Source: Rhizophagus irregularis (Eukaryota > Glomeromycota > Glomeromycetes > Glomerales > Glomeraceae). Taken from it: a stretch of 64,000 bases of DNA. Where the stretch lies: the NCBI RefSeq assembly GCF_026210795.1, contig NC_089436.1:930001-994000 (forward strand), in the 5' to 3' direction. The position numbers and the translations under genes were made by a program. The first letter of the stretch is position 1, and every line of letters begins with the position of its first letter. The notes beneath the pieces were generated by a model, which was not told the origin of the DNA, made no database searches, and saw only the letters and a list, made by a program, of their open reading frames with translations. Below, piece by piece: positions 23,161-35,510 of the stretch.

Positions 23161-23875
23161 TTTTTAAAATTTCTTTGCAAGTTTATTATATAATAATTTT
23201 AAATATTAATATTTACTATTTTTTTGAACAATATTTATTAAGCAGAGAATAATCATTTAAAAAATAATAATAATATGTATATAATTATGCTGTCAAAAAA
23301 TGTCAACAATCAAAATTTTGACACCATTATACTTCGATGTATCTCGATGTAACGATTGTAACGTTATATTATTATTAGGTTTCACAAAATAAACCATACT
23401 GTACATATTCGATAATTAGTATGCAGCTATGCAACATAAAAGTTTTTGTCGCTCTTGTCAATTTATTACAATTAAAGAACTAGTTTTTTTAATTCAAGTT
23501 TCATCAAGAAATCCTTCATATTTTTTTTAAATTCATATATAGCAAAAGTGTCCTATTTTCTGCGGCACAATCACTATAAATAAATAGATCGACATTAATT
23601 AAAATACTAATGCATAAAATAATTAAAAAATCGGAGTTATTATGAATTCTGTTTGTTAATTATAAATTAATTTTTTTGGAAGTTCATTGAACATGTAAAC
23701 ATTATAAATAGTCCATATAAGCCTCACAAGACATGTAAACCCTGTCAAGAGGCAACACTATGATTTTAATGCAAAACAAAAAATCATTTATTTTTCTCCA
23801 CATTTTATTATTGACTTTTTAGAATATTATATCGTATTTTGTCATTTTATATCTCGCATTATACTTTGTGTTACA

Positions 23876-25120
23876 ATGCAAAAGTATTCTCCTGCTGCGA
23901 TTACATATATTTCATTAAATATTATAAATTTGTCTTTGTCAACATTCATTATTATTAAATTATGTATATCACCTAATTATTTCACAAAATATACTCAGTT
24001 CCAATTATTTATAGCATCGTGGGGATATACGATAGGATGTTTACTAACTATAATAAAATATGGCGATGACATCATCAATAAATCGTTCGAGACTCATCAA
24101 ATTTCTATTTGTGTGATTCAACAGATGATTTCTCTATTCTTCTTTTATCCTTTACATATATTCCCTGTCATATTAGGATTTTATATTTGGAACACAATTG
24201 AAAATCAAAACATAAAAATAGAAAAAAAGTTTTTTTGGCCATTTTCAATTCTTATTTGGTGTTTTACAATTTGCTATAATGTATTTTCGTTAGCTGACGG
24301 ATACCAAAAAGACATCCGTGTTACACCCTTGCTTTGTAAACCTCCGAATTCTAACCTACATAAAATAATTTACCTAATAATAATTTCCCCACTATTTTGC
24401 ATAGCATTAATATTTATTTGTAAGAATTTTCTTGTTTATTTATTTATTTAATAATTCTTTATATTCTAACTAAATTTGACAAACAACTCTTTTTTTTTTA
24501 CCAAATATAGACTTCACTGCAATAATATTATGGAAACGTTGGCAGCAATATTCGATAAGGAAAAATAGATGGAATGCACTTAGATTAGGCCATGTGCTTT
24601 GTCTATTCATCTGTGACGTTATTTACACGATTTTACTTGGTACATCTTTATTATCAAGAATTATGTCTCAATATATAAAAAAATCGGAAAACCCCGAAGT
24701 AAACAAAATTGTTATTGAAGATTTCGTTCAACCTTTCATGTACGAATTTTATTTAATCTTAATAATTCTCTTAGTTATTTTTCTCAGATCCAGTAAATTA
24801 ACAATTTTCCTTGCATTTTTTTTTTATAAACTACATACAGAGGAATTATATTATTTTTAATATTCGTCAAAAAGGATTCTCCGACAGTTCTGTTACCTTG
24901 TTTTTATTATGATAGTCCTAAAAAATTATTGATTCAATCGGAATATAGAGATGATAATTTCTTATATGCAAGATCTTCAATTATTTCTTCTTCCAGCGAA
25001 ATCAATCAAATATCAATTACAGTACAACAAGTTACAACAATTACGTCACATACCACACTAGAAATATCATCTATGGACACAACAAATAAAAACACAAATG
25101 AAATTAGAGGAATTGAATGA
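23876..25120 (+). CDS. Seven-helix receptor-like membrane protein
   Basis: The start is ATG 23876. Exons are 23876-24419, 24511-24792 and 24843-25120 (367 aa); both introns are GT-AG, and the second ends at the later of two close AGs (CAGAG), which keeps the frame. Seven hydrophobic segments can be seen, including ITYISLNIINLSLSTFIIIK, LFIASWGYTIGCLLTIIK, a double-length third with FFFYPLHIFPVILGFYI, FSILIWCFTICYNVF, LIIISPLFCIALIF, LGHVLCLFICDVIYTILL and YLILIILLVIFL. The cytoplasmic tail is Ser/Thr-rich (SSIISSSSEINQ). The layout suits a fungal G-protein-coupled receptor-like protein; the ligand is unknown. It sits in the single-copy centre of the inverted duplication, between the two kinase-like genes. 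Confidence 0.78.
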
Positions 25121-26699
25121 AACATCTTTCATAAATATAAATATTTTAATTTAGTGATTATATTACATTATTGTCAAATTTTCATATCGTATTATTGTAA
25201 ATATTTACATAAAGTCATATACATATTATTAATTATTTGAATTTTTCTAAATTAATTTCGTTTCATAATTAAAATTTTAAAATTCAATATCAAATGTTTC
25301 AACACTTAAAAAAATTCTATTTAGAACGTTATCAATCTCATATTCAAATATACTTTTTCGTACAAGAATATTGTTGCTTGTTTAATTATAATTAAAAATT
25401 AATTAACCAAGACATCCACCTGGTAATGGTTCCGTTCCGATTGGTATTTGGTTTAAGTAATATGATAATAAACATTGCAAAGCGCCAAAAAGATTAAACA
25501 AAGACAGAGACGCATGTTAGAATTGCACATAAGGTATTGATAATACATTTTTAGGTTAGTAGTTCTTTCAAATTTTTTTAATGACCATATATGTTTTATT
25601 ATTCCCTTGATGTGGTATAACAATAGATATATGGGGTTATGCATGTGAAAAAAAACTACCCAAATGGAGATCACAATATTTTGACATAGTTCAAGCAATA
25701 TTTTGGTAAATATCAATCACGAAGTTCCTGTAAATTTCCCGATTCGTTCAGATCTATTTTGGAATTTGAACCAATAATTATTTGTACATGTGCAATTGTG
25801 CATGAATGAACGACAAAGAAGCGTATAAAATTAACATTTTTCCATCCACGTGATCTTAATTAATTGGTTCTCTCCGTTCTCTAATGTCACACACTTTTAC
25901 AATTCTTAATGCCGGCTGAATGTCATAATTCTGGCCAAGGGGGGAATTACATGACACGCATAGAATCTCATGATGAATTCAGCCTGCATTATGATGATTT
26001 TGGCCGGAATTATATTAAATCATATGATCAGTTTTACGTAAAAATTTTTGAATTAATTGTCCCAAGAATTTTTTAATAAAAACATATAAATATATATACA
26101 ACAATTAATTCTTTGGGACACGTCTAATTAAATGTTATCCTGGACACGGATATCTAGTTGATCAGTGATCACTATATAAAATAAAGACTTTTGTGTATTT
26201 GTGTATTTGTCAGCTTGACGAAACTTTTTTTTTCTTCTTCCTGACTCTCTTGATTTGGAGGGAATATCACTAATTGTAATGTAACTATAAATATTAGTAA
26301 AAACCGAACATGAATGTATTAAGATGTATTATAATAATAAATTGTAACTATTTAATTAAACTATAACTACTATAGCTAATAATACTGGTTACATGGTTTA
26401 TAAACGGCAAAAAATACTATATACTAGATGCCCATTATTGGCCAGGTGGTAATATTAATTATTCATCATAACAAAAATTGGAATAATTTTTCTTTGATTA
26501 CATAAGAACATTCAATTATGTGGATTTTATTGAAGTCTAATTAAATCTTTGATAATTTCAAATAAATTGCTCCTAAAAATAATATATATTAATGGATATT
26601 TTAAACAAAAGCATTATTTTCTAAATTATTTAGATCGAAATTTTATTGTACAAAATTTAAATAAAGCTTTGGTGTTGCAACATTATGGAATCATAAAAA
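25121..26699. other. Spacer of the inverted duplication, right side
   Basis: No gene. Contains a short region (25905-26010) with three TTCTGGCC/GGCCGGAATTA-type words in both orientations, probably a decayed short element related to those at 7480 and 12390. An 87-codon minus frame at 25453-25716 has no recognisable features. Confidence 0.4.
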
Positions 26700-29600
26700 A
26701 TCAACTTTGAATTACATGCTGCCTTGATTTTGCGAAACCTAATAATAATGGTGCCAAAAATTTGATTGTTGACATTTCTTTGACAGCGTAATTACATGTA
26801 TATACGTACTATTTATTACTAAATTTTCTCTGTTTAATAAAGATAGATTGATCAGCAAAATGGCAAATATTAATTTTTAAAATAAACTCTTAGAAATTTT
26901 TAAATCGTTATAGAAGAGATTTTTGTGAAATTAATGAAATATTTATTATATTTACCAATCACTTTAATTTCTATTATGCGACATGACGTTAGTTTTAATG
27001 CAATAGTTGTCAAAAAAGTTATCTCCGTATTTATTCATGAAAAAAAAAGTTATCCCCGTAAAATCACCTAATTTTTTTAATTATAACATGCTAATTAATC
27101 TTGTTTATCGTTCCTTTCGCAAATAAACATTTGCATTTAATTAATTAAAATAAAGAATTTTTTTTCTTTGCATGTGTAAGTTCACGTGAACTTCATAAGA
27201 ATCTTTTGACGTAAGTTTAAAGTTAGTAACACGAAATAATACAACTTAAAAAAAAATTTCATGATAATTTAGCATTATACCATCACCATTATTAATCGTG
27301 AATTTTTTTTCTTTTTTATTTTGGGAACAAGTAAAACGCGTGATTAGAGGTTACAATAAACCGGTTTAGAACCGGGTATCGTTTAAAACCAACCGGATAA
27401 AGATTTACGACTAGAAATATTAATAAGTTTTATTCATAAATATTTCCAAGTTTATATTACCAACCAATTAGTTAAGTTCACGTGAACTTCATAACGTAAG
27501 TTGATAGATTATTTTAAAGTTAGTAACACAAAAATAATACAATTTATATAATTTTTAAGCACTTACCCTATTGAAATGCATGCTGATCATATTAATATAT
27601 GATTTAAATCCTACAAATGTCGTTTTAATAGTTCACAACTTAAAAAAAATTTCGATAATGTTTTTTATTGAAAACAACAAAAGTATTTATATACCATTAC
27701 CATTACCACTATTATTTAAACGACAACCTTCGGAACAAAATTTAGAAATTTTATCGATCTTTGTTACTCCCGTGTGATCAACAAAACAACAGTGTGATTG
27801 ATTTAATTAAACTTGCATGTGTCACTTAACCATGAAAAGGCTTAAAAAACATATAAAAGTAGCTAAAAATTATCCATTAAGCTCAGAGCTGAACTCCTCT
27901 ATCCTCTCCTATTAAAAAAAAAAAATTAAACATTTTTGTTAATTGTAAGTTTTTCCGATAAAATCAAACAAGTTTGTGTTTAAGAAATTAAAAATGGTTG
28001 GTTTGTATTTTCATTTTGCGTAATGGAATCACTTCACGCGCAAAGCGTAATTGATTTGACCTCATATATTTAAACGATATATGTAGGTTAAGTCCGTACT
28101 TTTGCTGCTCTCGCCAAAACGTTATAGCTAATTCCACTCCACGTGTTGATATTTACTGGTGACACACTATAGTTATTGGGTAAGGGCTGAGATCCTTTCC
28201 CATTTCCTTTCCCTTCGTCCCTTTCCTTCATATTTCCAACATGAATGCCACTTTCCATATAAAAAAAATTTTGAAACTTAATTTTTTTTGCTTCGCGTCG
28301 TGATAATTCCAAAATATTGATCTACCATCTAATGATCTACATGATTTTTAAGTTCAATATACAGTAAATATACAATAAGAGTGTGAAGTTGTTTGGCGGA
28401 CGCAAATTGATTATTAACACAAACAAATTTTTTAGAGTATACTTGAGTAACTTACTAAATTATTTTTTGTTTTTAGAATATTTAAACATGTCTTCTCGAC
28501 AAGATGAGGATCCAGATTATATGGATTTTATTGAGAATGAGTCAAAGACAAAGTCGAATATTGACTTTGGAAAATGTTTAGATTGTGGGAAGGAACGAAG
28601 TAGCGTTGGATGGTGTAAAGATTGTGAAATTAATGCTCTAAAAGATAATTTTAAAAACTGGACGAGTGGAAATATTAATATGGATAATTTTATTAAACAC
28701 ACACAGTTGCACGCGAATGAATGTGTGGATTACTTGGAATATGTTAATTTCGACCAATTTGATCTCATGGAAGACACAAATAAAGGAGGCGCATTTAGCA
28801 CAATTTTTTCAGCAGTTTGGATGGAAGGTCCTAGATGGGTATGGGATGAAGAAGCTGAAAAATGGACACGTAATGGACCTGTAAAAGTTGCTCTTAAGAG
28901 ACTTAACAATTCACAAAATATTAGTGAAGAATATTTTAAACAAGTAATATATAGTTTTAAAGTGTTTTATTTATCATTGAATATTTGAATTTTATGAGTT
29001 TATTTTAATTTACATAATTTTTTATAGCTTTATGAATCTCATCGAAGCTTACAAAGCGGAAATACTGCAGATTGTTATGGAATTACAAAGGATCCTACCT
29101 CGAATTACATGTTCGTTATGAGATATTATGAGAATGGAGATTTGCATTCATATCTTGATAAAGTACAAGGAATGCTGTATTGGAGAGATATTGTAGATAT
29201 GCTTTGGGGGATATCGGGTGGGATTGAAAATATTCACGAAAATGGATTAATTCATGGGTATCTTCATGGAGGTAATTTATTGGTTGAAAATGAACTAGGC
29301 TCAGTCAATGATATATGTATCGCGGATGTAGGATTACATGGTCCAATCGATAAAAAAGATACTAATAAAATATATGGAGTTCTTCCTTATGTTGCTCCTG
29401 AAGTCTTGAACGGAAATCTACCAACGATGGCTTCGGATATTTATAGTTTTGGAATTATTATGTGGACTCTTTCTGCGAGTACTCGTCCATGGTGCGATAG
29501 ACCGCATGATCTCAGATTAGCTAGTGAAATTTGCTTTGGTCTTCGCCCTGAAATTATTGATGGAACTCCAAAAGTTTATATTCAATTAATGACACAATGT

Positions 29601-30160
29601 TGGCATCCTGATCCTACAAAACGTCCTACTGCATCTAAATTGTCTGAATTATTAGGAAGTTGGACAATTGCTACTTGTGATGACCCAGAACCATCTGAAT
29701 TATCTGACCAATTTAATATTGCTGAAGAGAAAAAATTCTCAGATTTAGAGCAAAATAAATTTCAACAACAAAAAATCCATCCCCAAGCTTTTTATACGAG
29801 CAGACTCTTGTATTTTCCTGAATTAATTAACATTTCGTCATAATGACGATCTGAAATTCCTTGCAAAAAGAAAAATCTAATTCGATTATATTCAAACTTT
29901 TTCGTTTCCTTCTTTATGAATATATAATGTTATGATAAAAATTTTATTTTATGATATAATATATAAAAAGATTATAATATGTATATAGATTATTACCGTT
30001 TCAAAAAGGATTATAGAATATTTTCGTTTCTTTTAATGTTTCACTCATAAAAATATTCATAGATGTTCATTAATTATAGGTAATTCGTAGGACTTCAATC
30101 GTATCTTTAAAATTTGAATCAATATATGAGATTTTTTAAACCCACGTTATTTTTTAAGCT
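26700..30160. repeat. Right arm of the inverted duplication
   Basis: Reverse-orientation counterpart of 18020-23410. It is shorter because it lacks the 1.95 kb block and a shorter stretch of about 40 bases near 23335-23375. It carries the second kinase-like gene on the plus strand. The arms differ at many positions, so the duplication is not brand new. Confidence 0.75.
28488..29843 (+). CDS. Tyrosine-kinase-like protein, probable pseudokinase (copy 2)
   Basis: The start is ATG 28488, placed directly after a probable leader intron ending TTTTTAG at 28476. Exons 28488-28943 and 29028-29843 give 423 aa (intron GTAATA...TTATAG). It is very close in sequence to the copy at 18358-19739, with the same zinc-ribbon-like C30/C33/C43/C46 and VALK lysine (K137). 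The catalytic loop reads LIHGYLHGGN, so Tyr230 replaces the catalytic Asp, whereas copy 1 has His. ADVG and YVAPE are retained. A two-base deletion near 29830 shifts the last codons, so this copy ends LINISS while copy 1 continues another 13 or so residues. It is a probable pseudokinase. Confidence 0.9.
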
Positions 30161-30908
30161 TTATTCTATTTATTTTAATATTTTTTTTTTTAATATAAAA
30201 AAATTTCATTAAGCCAACTTTTTCTATTTTTTTAATTATAACCTCAAGATGTAACTTATGAATAAAAGATAAGTTAAATTTAAATATTTAAATATACTGT
30301 ATGTAAATTTTCGTGAAGAATCATATTACTTAATGAATAAAAAGAATAATTTTAGCAAATCTAAAATTTCTTTTTTTTCAATAAGTTAACCAATATTAAT
30401 TTTATTTTTTTTTTTAACGTACACATTAACCTTATATAAATTACAAAATAAATATTAATTTTAGAGAATATCAAAATATTACCACTGGTGATTATCACCA
30501 GTCTAATTTTTTGAATTTATAAGATTAATATTAAATTTAAAAAGCTGTTTCTCAGATAATTTTATAATTTTTAGAAAAATGCCAAAATTTTGATTTTACT
30601 TTTTAAGTTTTTTTTGACAAAAATTTCAAAATCTTGTTATAGTTAACATTAAATCAATATTTGTTAATATATTTATTGATTAGTTTTTTTTAACTTTAGC
30701 CAAAATTATAAACCAGTATTTAAGATTACTGGTAGTGATAATTACTACTGGTTGTATTAGCATAAAATATAAATTACCATATATCATGTGTCATAGCATT
30801 CCTATATATCTTTATAGAAAAAAATATTCAGATGTAATAGAAAATATACTAAATTTTAAATAACTCAAAGATGAGCTATTTCAAAATCTGGTATGTTTTC
30901 TGTTTATA
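30161..30908. other. AT-rich intergenic, short palindromes
   Basis: Contains a pair ACTGGTGATTATCACCAGT (30484-30502) and ACTGGTAGTGATAATTACTA (30729-30748), short CACTGGT-type inverted words that may be remnants of foldback elements. No gene. Confidence 0.35.
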
Positions 30909-31080
30909 CAGTCAACTCTTGTTATAACGAACCCTAGGTTCCAGACCCCAACTTTGCTATAAGGCTATAGTGAAGATTTTAAGAGATTTGATTGGTTAAT
31001 TCGTTATAGCAAGGGGAAATTTATTATAGTTGTCTGAAAAATTCGCTATATCAAGGGTTCGCTATATTAAGGTTTGACTG
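30909..31080. mobile_element. 172-bp pogo/Tigger-like MITE (copy 1)
   Basis: Starts CAGTCAACTCTTGTTATAAC and ends with the complement of CAGTCAAACCTTAATATAGC, flanked by TA on each side (30907-30908 and 31081-31082). CAGTC ends with (T/A)TATA(A/G)CGAA repeats are typical of pogo-like Tc1/mariner elements. Copies of identical length lie at 44609 and 45819. Confidence 0.88.
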
Positions 31081-31082
31081 TA

Positions 31083-32294
31083 CTTAGATATTTTCTGTAT
31101 ATACAGTATCTAGATGTTTTTTGTATATACTATATATACATACTTAAATATTTTGGTTATATTTATACATTTTCTGGATTTTTTTTTTATAGAAATATAT
31201 AATACTTCTTAAAAAAAGAAGTCATATTTTTATTATTTAAATAATCCAACAAATAACTTAAGTATGACATGTAACAATACTTTAATTATTTTATAAGTTT
31301 TAAACATCTTTATTAATAATAAAATTTGTATAATAAAGGAGTATAAGGCTAAACCTTTGAAATTTGCAAGATGTGACTTGCAGTATATAGTACATATTAT
31401 AATACAATACTATTTTATATATAAATAGATACTGTATTTATTAAATTTAAAAATTTTTTATTTATTAAATTAATTATAAAATGTTATTACTGAAAGCATT
31501 TTAATAATTATTAAATTTTAATAAACATTTATATACTGTATAATAATTTTATAATATCTAGTTAGTAAATTTTTATTATTTAATATATATTTATATTATA
31601 TAAAATATTTCAAATTTATTAATTATATTTATATAAATTAATAAATTAATAATTATTATATATTTTATCAGTTAGTTTCTGTTGCTTTACTTTTAATTTT
31701 TAGTAATAATTTTTTTATATAATACTGAAAATCTATACTTAAAAATCTAATTATAATACTTATTACCATTTTCAATTTAATTAAAACTGCAACTTGTCAA
31801 TTAATTATAATAAAAAGACTAAAAATTTATAATTTTGTGAAACTGTACTAATAAAGTATTATATTTCACATATGAATATATAAAATATTTTGATTGAAAA
31901 ATTACAAAAAAAACTCTTTTCTGTAAATCTCACATCCAAATCATTTCCCAAAAATAATTTTGCAAAAGAGTGATTTTATCACTGAACTACATAAGAAACA
32001 CACATTTTTGCTTGCAAAAATAGAACTTTTGACTTTTAATCTACAATATTCAGAAAAACCTGGGGTTTTTTAAGGAAATATTGGCTTTTTTTTTTGTTTT
32101 GCTAATTGTAGTAATAGTATTAGACTAACTACATCTAGTTACTGAACAGAAGGGCTTAGGTCACTTATACGGACGAGTTAACCAAAGAAATACATCAAAA
32201 CATACATATTAACAATAGTTAATAATAACTTTCACAACTTTTAGTATACAAATTTTTCAACTTTCCTTCATTTTTCGTGCTGGATTAACCCAAA
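31083..32294. other. AT-rich intergenic
   Basis: Extremely A/T-rich to about 31900; thereafter slightly richer but without a credible frame until the degenerate gene at 32295. Confidence 0.4.
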
Positions 32295-33120
32295 ATGATT
32301 GACATGAAAAAGAGATTATCCATCAATATTACACATCTAGGGTTAAAAACCCAAATAGATGACTGGTGCAAATGTATTATACAGTACTCACAAAGGCACG
32401 TCATACACCTTACTGGACTTTAACTCTTTAAAGAAAAATAACACGCAGTTTATACAAGTATTTACTAATAATAAAAGGATTATAGAGAGATATAAATCTC
32501 CATCCCGGGATCACCTCAGTAAAACCTAGTTCGTGATTATGAAATTAGTAGTGACAGGAAAATGCAAATATTAAATTTCGTATATTCAAATATCTAACTG
32601 CGGTAATGTTAGTATTATTATTATCTAAAGGGACAAGAACTAAATACTTTAATAGAATTAGATTTTTATTACTGGAAAAATATCAATCAATCTATTTGTA
32701 ATCGGTTATCATCTGAATTGCCCAGAAATAATGAAACAACCACCTATATACGTTTTTCAGTTAAACAGTCTACCTGATATTTTGGATTTCATTTGCCATA
32801 TAATATATGTTTGCAGTTATGTGCTATAGTTTTATCAAGAGACAGAAAAGTATGTGGGAGACATAAAAAGGAGGCTATAGAAAAACTACCTAAGGTTCCG
32901 TTAGAGAAAGCAATTTTTAAAGAAAAAACTCATTAGTTAATGAAACAGATTTTTTCAGCTTAAAGTGGAATTAGTTATATGAAACAACTAGCCTTTGAAG
33001 GCAGAAAATCATATGAACGTCCTAGTTCTAAGTGTAAGAAACTGGTAAAATACTGAGTGATCTACTGATATTATCATAAAACAGACTTAACTCTTGATAC
33101 TAAAAAAGCAGAGTTACTCG
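32295..33120 (+). pseudogene. Unrecognised family, copy 1, 5' part (degenerate)
   Basis: Aligned by eye with the minus-strand copy at 43671-41565. Shared blocks: MTGANVLYSTHKGTSYTLLD with YTGADTIYSTRKEKSYILLH, FRIFKYLTAVM with YRISKYLTSVF, and RTKYFNRIRFLLLEK with RNKYFLRIRQLLLDK. ETTTYIRF is followed by YFGFHLPYNIC...CAIVLSRDRKVC, against QTTTYIKF and YLGFYIPCSFC...CAYVMSRNRKVC. The latter is a Cys-pair zinc-ribbon-like region. In-frame TGA codons fall where the other copy has Trp (before YFGF) and twice near 33056-33070. There are also TAG/TAA stops and frameshifts. The gene continues at 38724 beyond an inserted element. Function unknown. Confidence 0.65.
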
Positions 33121-33709
33121 CACTGGTCGAAATAGTCCAAATCAGCTAAAAATCGGATGTCCAATTTTAGGCTGAATTTGGTGATAAAGATGGCCGAATT
33201 ATCAATTCAAAAAAAGTTCCGATTGGCAGGCCGATCAATGCCGATCAGAATGTCAGAATTGTATCTGAATTGTTTAGTAATTTTTGATCTGAATTGTTTA
33301 AAAAACATTTTCCGATCAAGATAAATTTTGTCTGAATTATAGCAATTTTAGTTTGAATTTTATCTGAATTACGGCAAATTTAGATTGAATGTAGATAATT
33401 TTAGTTTGAATTTTGTCTGAATTATGGCAAATTTTAGATGATTTTTTTCGAATTTTGTCTGAATTTTAGATTGAATGTAGATGATTTTTCCAAATTTAGT
33501 TTTAATTTTATTCAATTTTATTAGACATTTTAAATTACATTGTTATTAAAAATTACATTTAATATATATTCTTTAATTAATATGTCTACCTTTCTAATCT
33601 AAAACACACCTATGCTATATTAATACCTATAATAAATCATTCTAAACTCGCTATTTTTAACCTAGTAAAGAATAAAAAACAAAAAGAATTAATAAAAAAT
33701 TAAGCAAAA

Positions 33710-35510
33710 AACTCACCAACAATTTACATTTCGAAACTCACCTTTAAATTACTTCTATAGCTCCTATACCGAAATCTTGCGTGCCAAATATTCGCCATAT
33801 TTTCATTAATATATCCAAATATACTCTCGTTAATAGACACGAAGGCTGGTCGCCTAAAAAAAGAGTAAAATGAAACGTTAGTAAAAAACGCTTCGTTAAA
33901 TGAATTAATTGAAAGTAATAACTAGTAAAAAATATTCCTCACCAAACTTCCGATGAGTTGTCCAAATATCGAAGAACTGGCTGTTTATAAATAGAAAAAA
34001 AATGATACATTAGAAACGTTTCATTAAGAAAATTATTTATTCAAAAAAACTCTATTCGGTGTTCTGAATAAAAAAAAAACAAGAAAAATGAACGTTATCT
34101 AACGTTCATTATAAAAAAAATTAAAATATTCGAAGTTTTACCTTCGAAATTCTATCTGAAAGAACCGAAAACCTACAAAAAACCAAATGAAATGTTAGTA
34201 ACGTTTCGTATTAAATAAAAACAATATTTTCGAAGTTACCTTCAAATAGAGTCCGGAACCCGTATCTTCCTTCGCGTTCTGGACTTACAAAAAAATAAGA
34301 ACGAATATTAGTCAAATAAACACAAATAAACAAAAAAAAAACTTTTTTTCAAAGTTTCACCTTCAAAATACCGCCCAGGAAGCCGAAAACCTAAAAAAAA
34401 GAAAACCGAAATGTTGGTCAACGTTTCGTTCAAATAAAATAACAAAAAAAAAATTAGAATTTCGAAGAGGTACCTTCAAAATTCTATCCAGATATCCGAA
34501 AACCCTAAAAAAAAAGAAAATCGAAACGTTAGTCAACGTTTCGTTCAAATAAAAAAAGAAAAATGCAGAATTTCGAAGAAATACCTTCGAAATTCCATCC
34601 AGACATACGAAAACCAGAAAGCTAAAAACCTAAAATAAAAGAAAATCGAAACGTTAGTCAACGTTTCGTTCAAATAAAAAAAGAATAAAAAATTGGAATT
34701 TTGAAGAGTACCTTCGAAATTCCATCCAGATATACGGAAACCAGAGAGCAAAACCTAAAAAAAAAGAAAATAATCGAAACGTTAGTCAACGTTTCGCTAA
34801 AATAAAACAAAAAAAAATAAATATCTATGATTGAAGTCACCTTCGAAATGGAGTCTGAACCCATACCTTTGGCGTTCTGGACCTACAAAAAAATAAGAAA
34901 AATGAACGTTAGAGAACGTTCGTTAAAAAAAAAGATTTTTTTTTTCTGAAGTTTACCTTCAAAATGGGACCATTCTGTACCTATAAAAACAAGAAAATGA
35001 ACGTTAGCTAATGTTTGTTAAATAAAACTAAAAAAAAAATTCAAAGGTTTATACCTTCAAAATGGAGTTCAGCGGCGTCCTGGGCCTGCAAAGAAAAAAA
35101 ATAACGTTAGTTACCTAACGTTCCGCATTAAATAAAATAAAAATTCTTCGGGGCTTTACCCTCCTTCCAAGTCTCCAGAAGGTTCCTAAAAGTGAAAAGA
35201 AATTGGAATGTTTAATAGTAATAGTATCTACTAACATTCATAACTTAAAAAAAAAAACTTCTCTCTTTATTTACCTTCTGAGAAGTTTTATCAATTACGA
35301 AGCGTCTTGAGAGTCTACAATAAAAAAAAAGAAAGTGAAACGTTAATAAATGTATACTAACGTTCCAATTTAAAAAATAATCCCTTCTCTCTAATACCTT
35401 CTAAGTGCCGTTTCGTTAGTTCTGAGGTTGTCCTAAATGAATTTTTCCACCATCCGCATGAGGATCAGAATGTGAAATGGTGTCTGGAAGGTCCCTACAA
35501 AATAAAAAAA
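33710..35510 (-). repeat. Array of about 14 micro-exon-like units
   Basis: On the minus strand, short segments of about 30-50 bases are bounded by an acceptor-like (T)nTAG or TGTAG and a donor-like GTACC, GTGA, GTAAA or GTAT (plus-strand CCTAAAAAAA / CCTACAAAAA and TACCTTC / CACCTTC, spaced 100-130 bases). Typical segments end ...GGATGGAATTTCGAAG before GT. The intervening intron-like parts carry AACGTTAGTCAACGTTTCG palindromes. Open frames such as 34545-34751 merely read through segment and intron and are not genes by themselves. Whether the units are spliced is unknown. Confidence 0.6.

Larger units (their letters stand above)
18020..23410. repeat. Left arm of a large inverted duplication
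   Basis: The sequence from the kinase-like gene rightward recurs in reverse orientation in 26700-30160. Matching landmarks include the outer edge (AAAAAATCTCATATATTGAT at about 18047 and its complement near 30130), the whole kinase-like gene, and a block with CTCAGAGCT at about 20290 and 27890. A block with CACGTGAACTTAACTAATTG matches near 20870 and 27475, and GTCATGTCGCGTAATAGAAA near 21140 matches the complement near 26985. The inner block (TGTCAACAATCAAA) is near 23300 and 26765. About 1.95 kb (21190-23160) is present only in this arm. Borders were estimated by eye. Confidence 0.75.

Noticed and set aside
28088-28312. 74-codon minus-strand frame upstream of kinase-like copy 2
   Set aside because: Only partly conserved in the other arm and opposite to the likely promoter; nothing recognisable.
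32760-33075. TGA used as Trp (organelle-type genetic code)
   Set aside because: The same degenerate copy also contains TAG and TAA stops and frameshifts, and the nearby intact genes use the standard code.
34363-34864. Three overlapping minus-strand open frames of 61-68 codons
   Set aside because: They run through segment and intron-like parts of the micro-exon array and are Phe/Tyr-rich low-complexity reads; the frames exist because of the repeat, not because of a gene.
33710-35510. Possible CRISPR array
   Set aside because: Repeats and spacers are not of constant length, the repeated parts carry splice-like borders, and the genome is clearly eukaryotic with introns.
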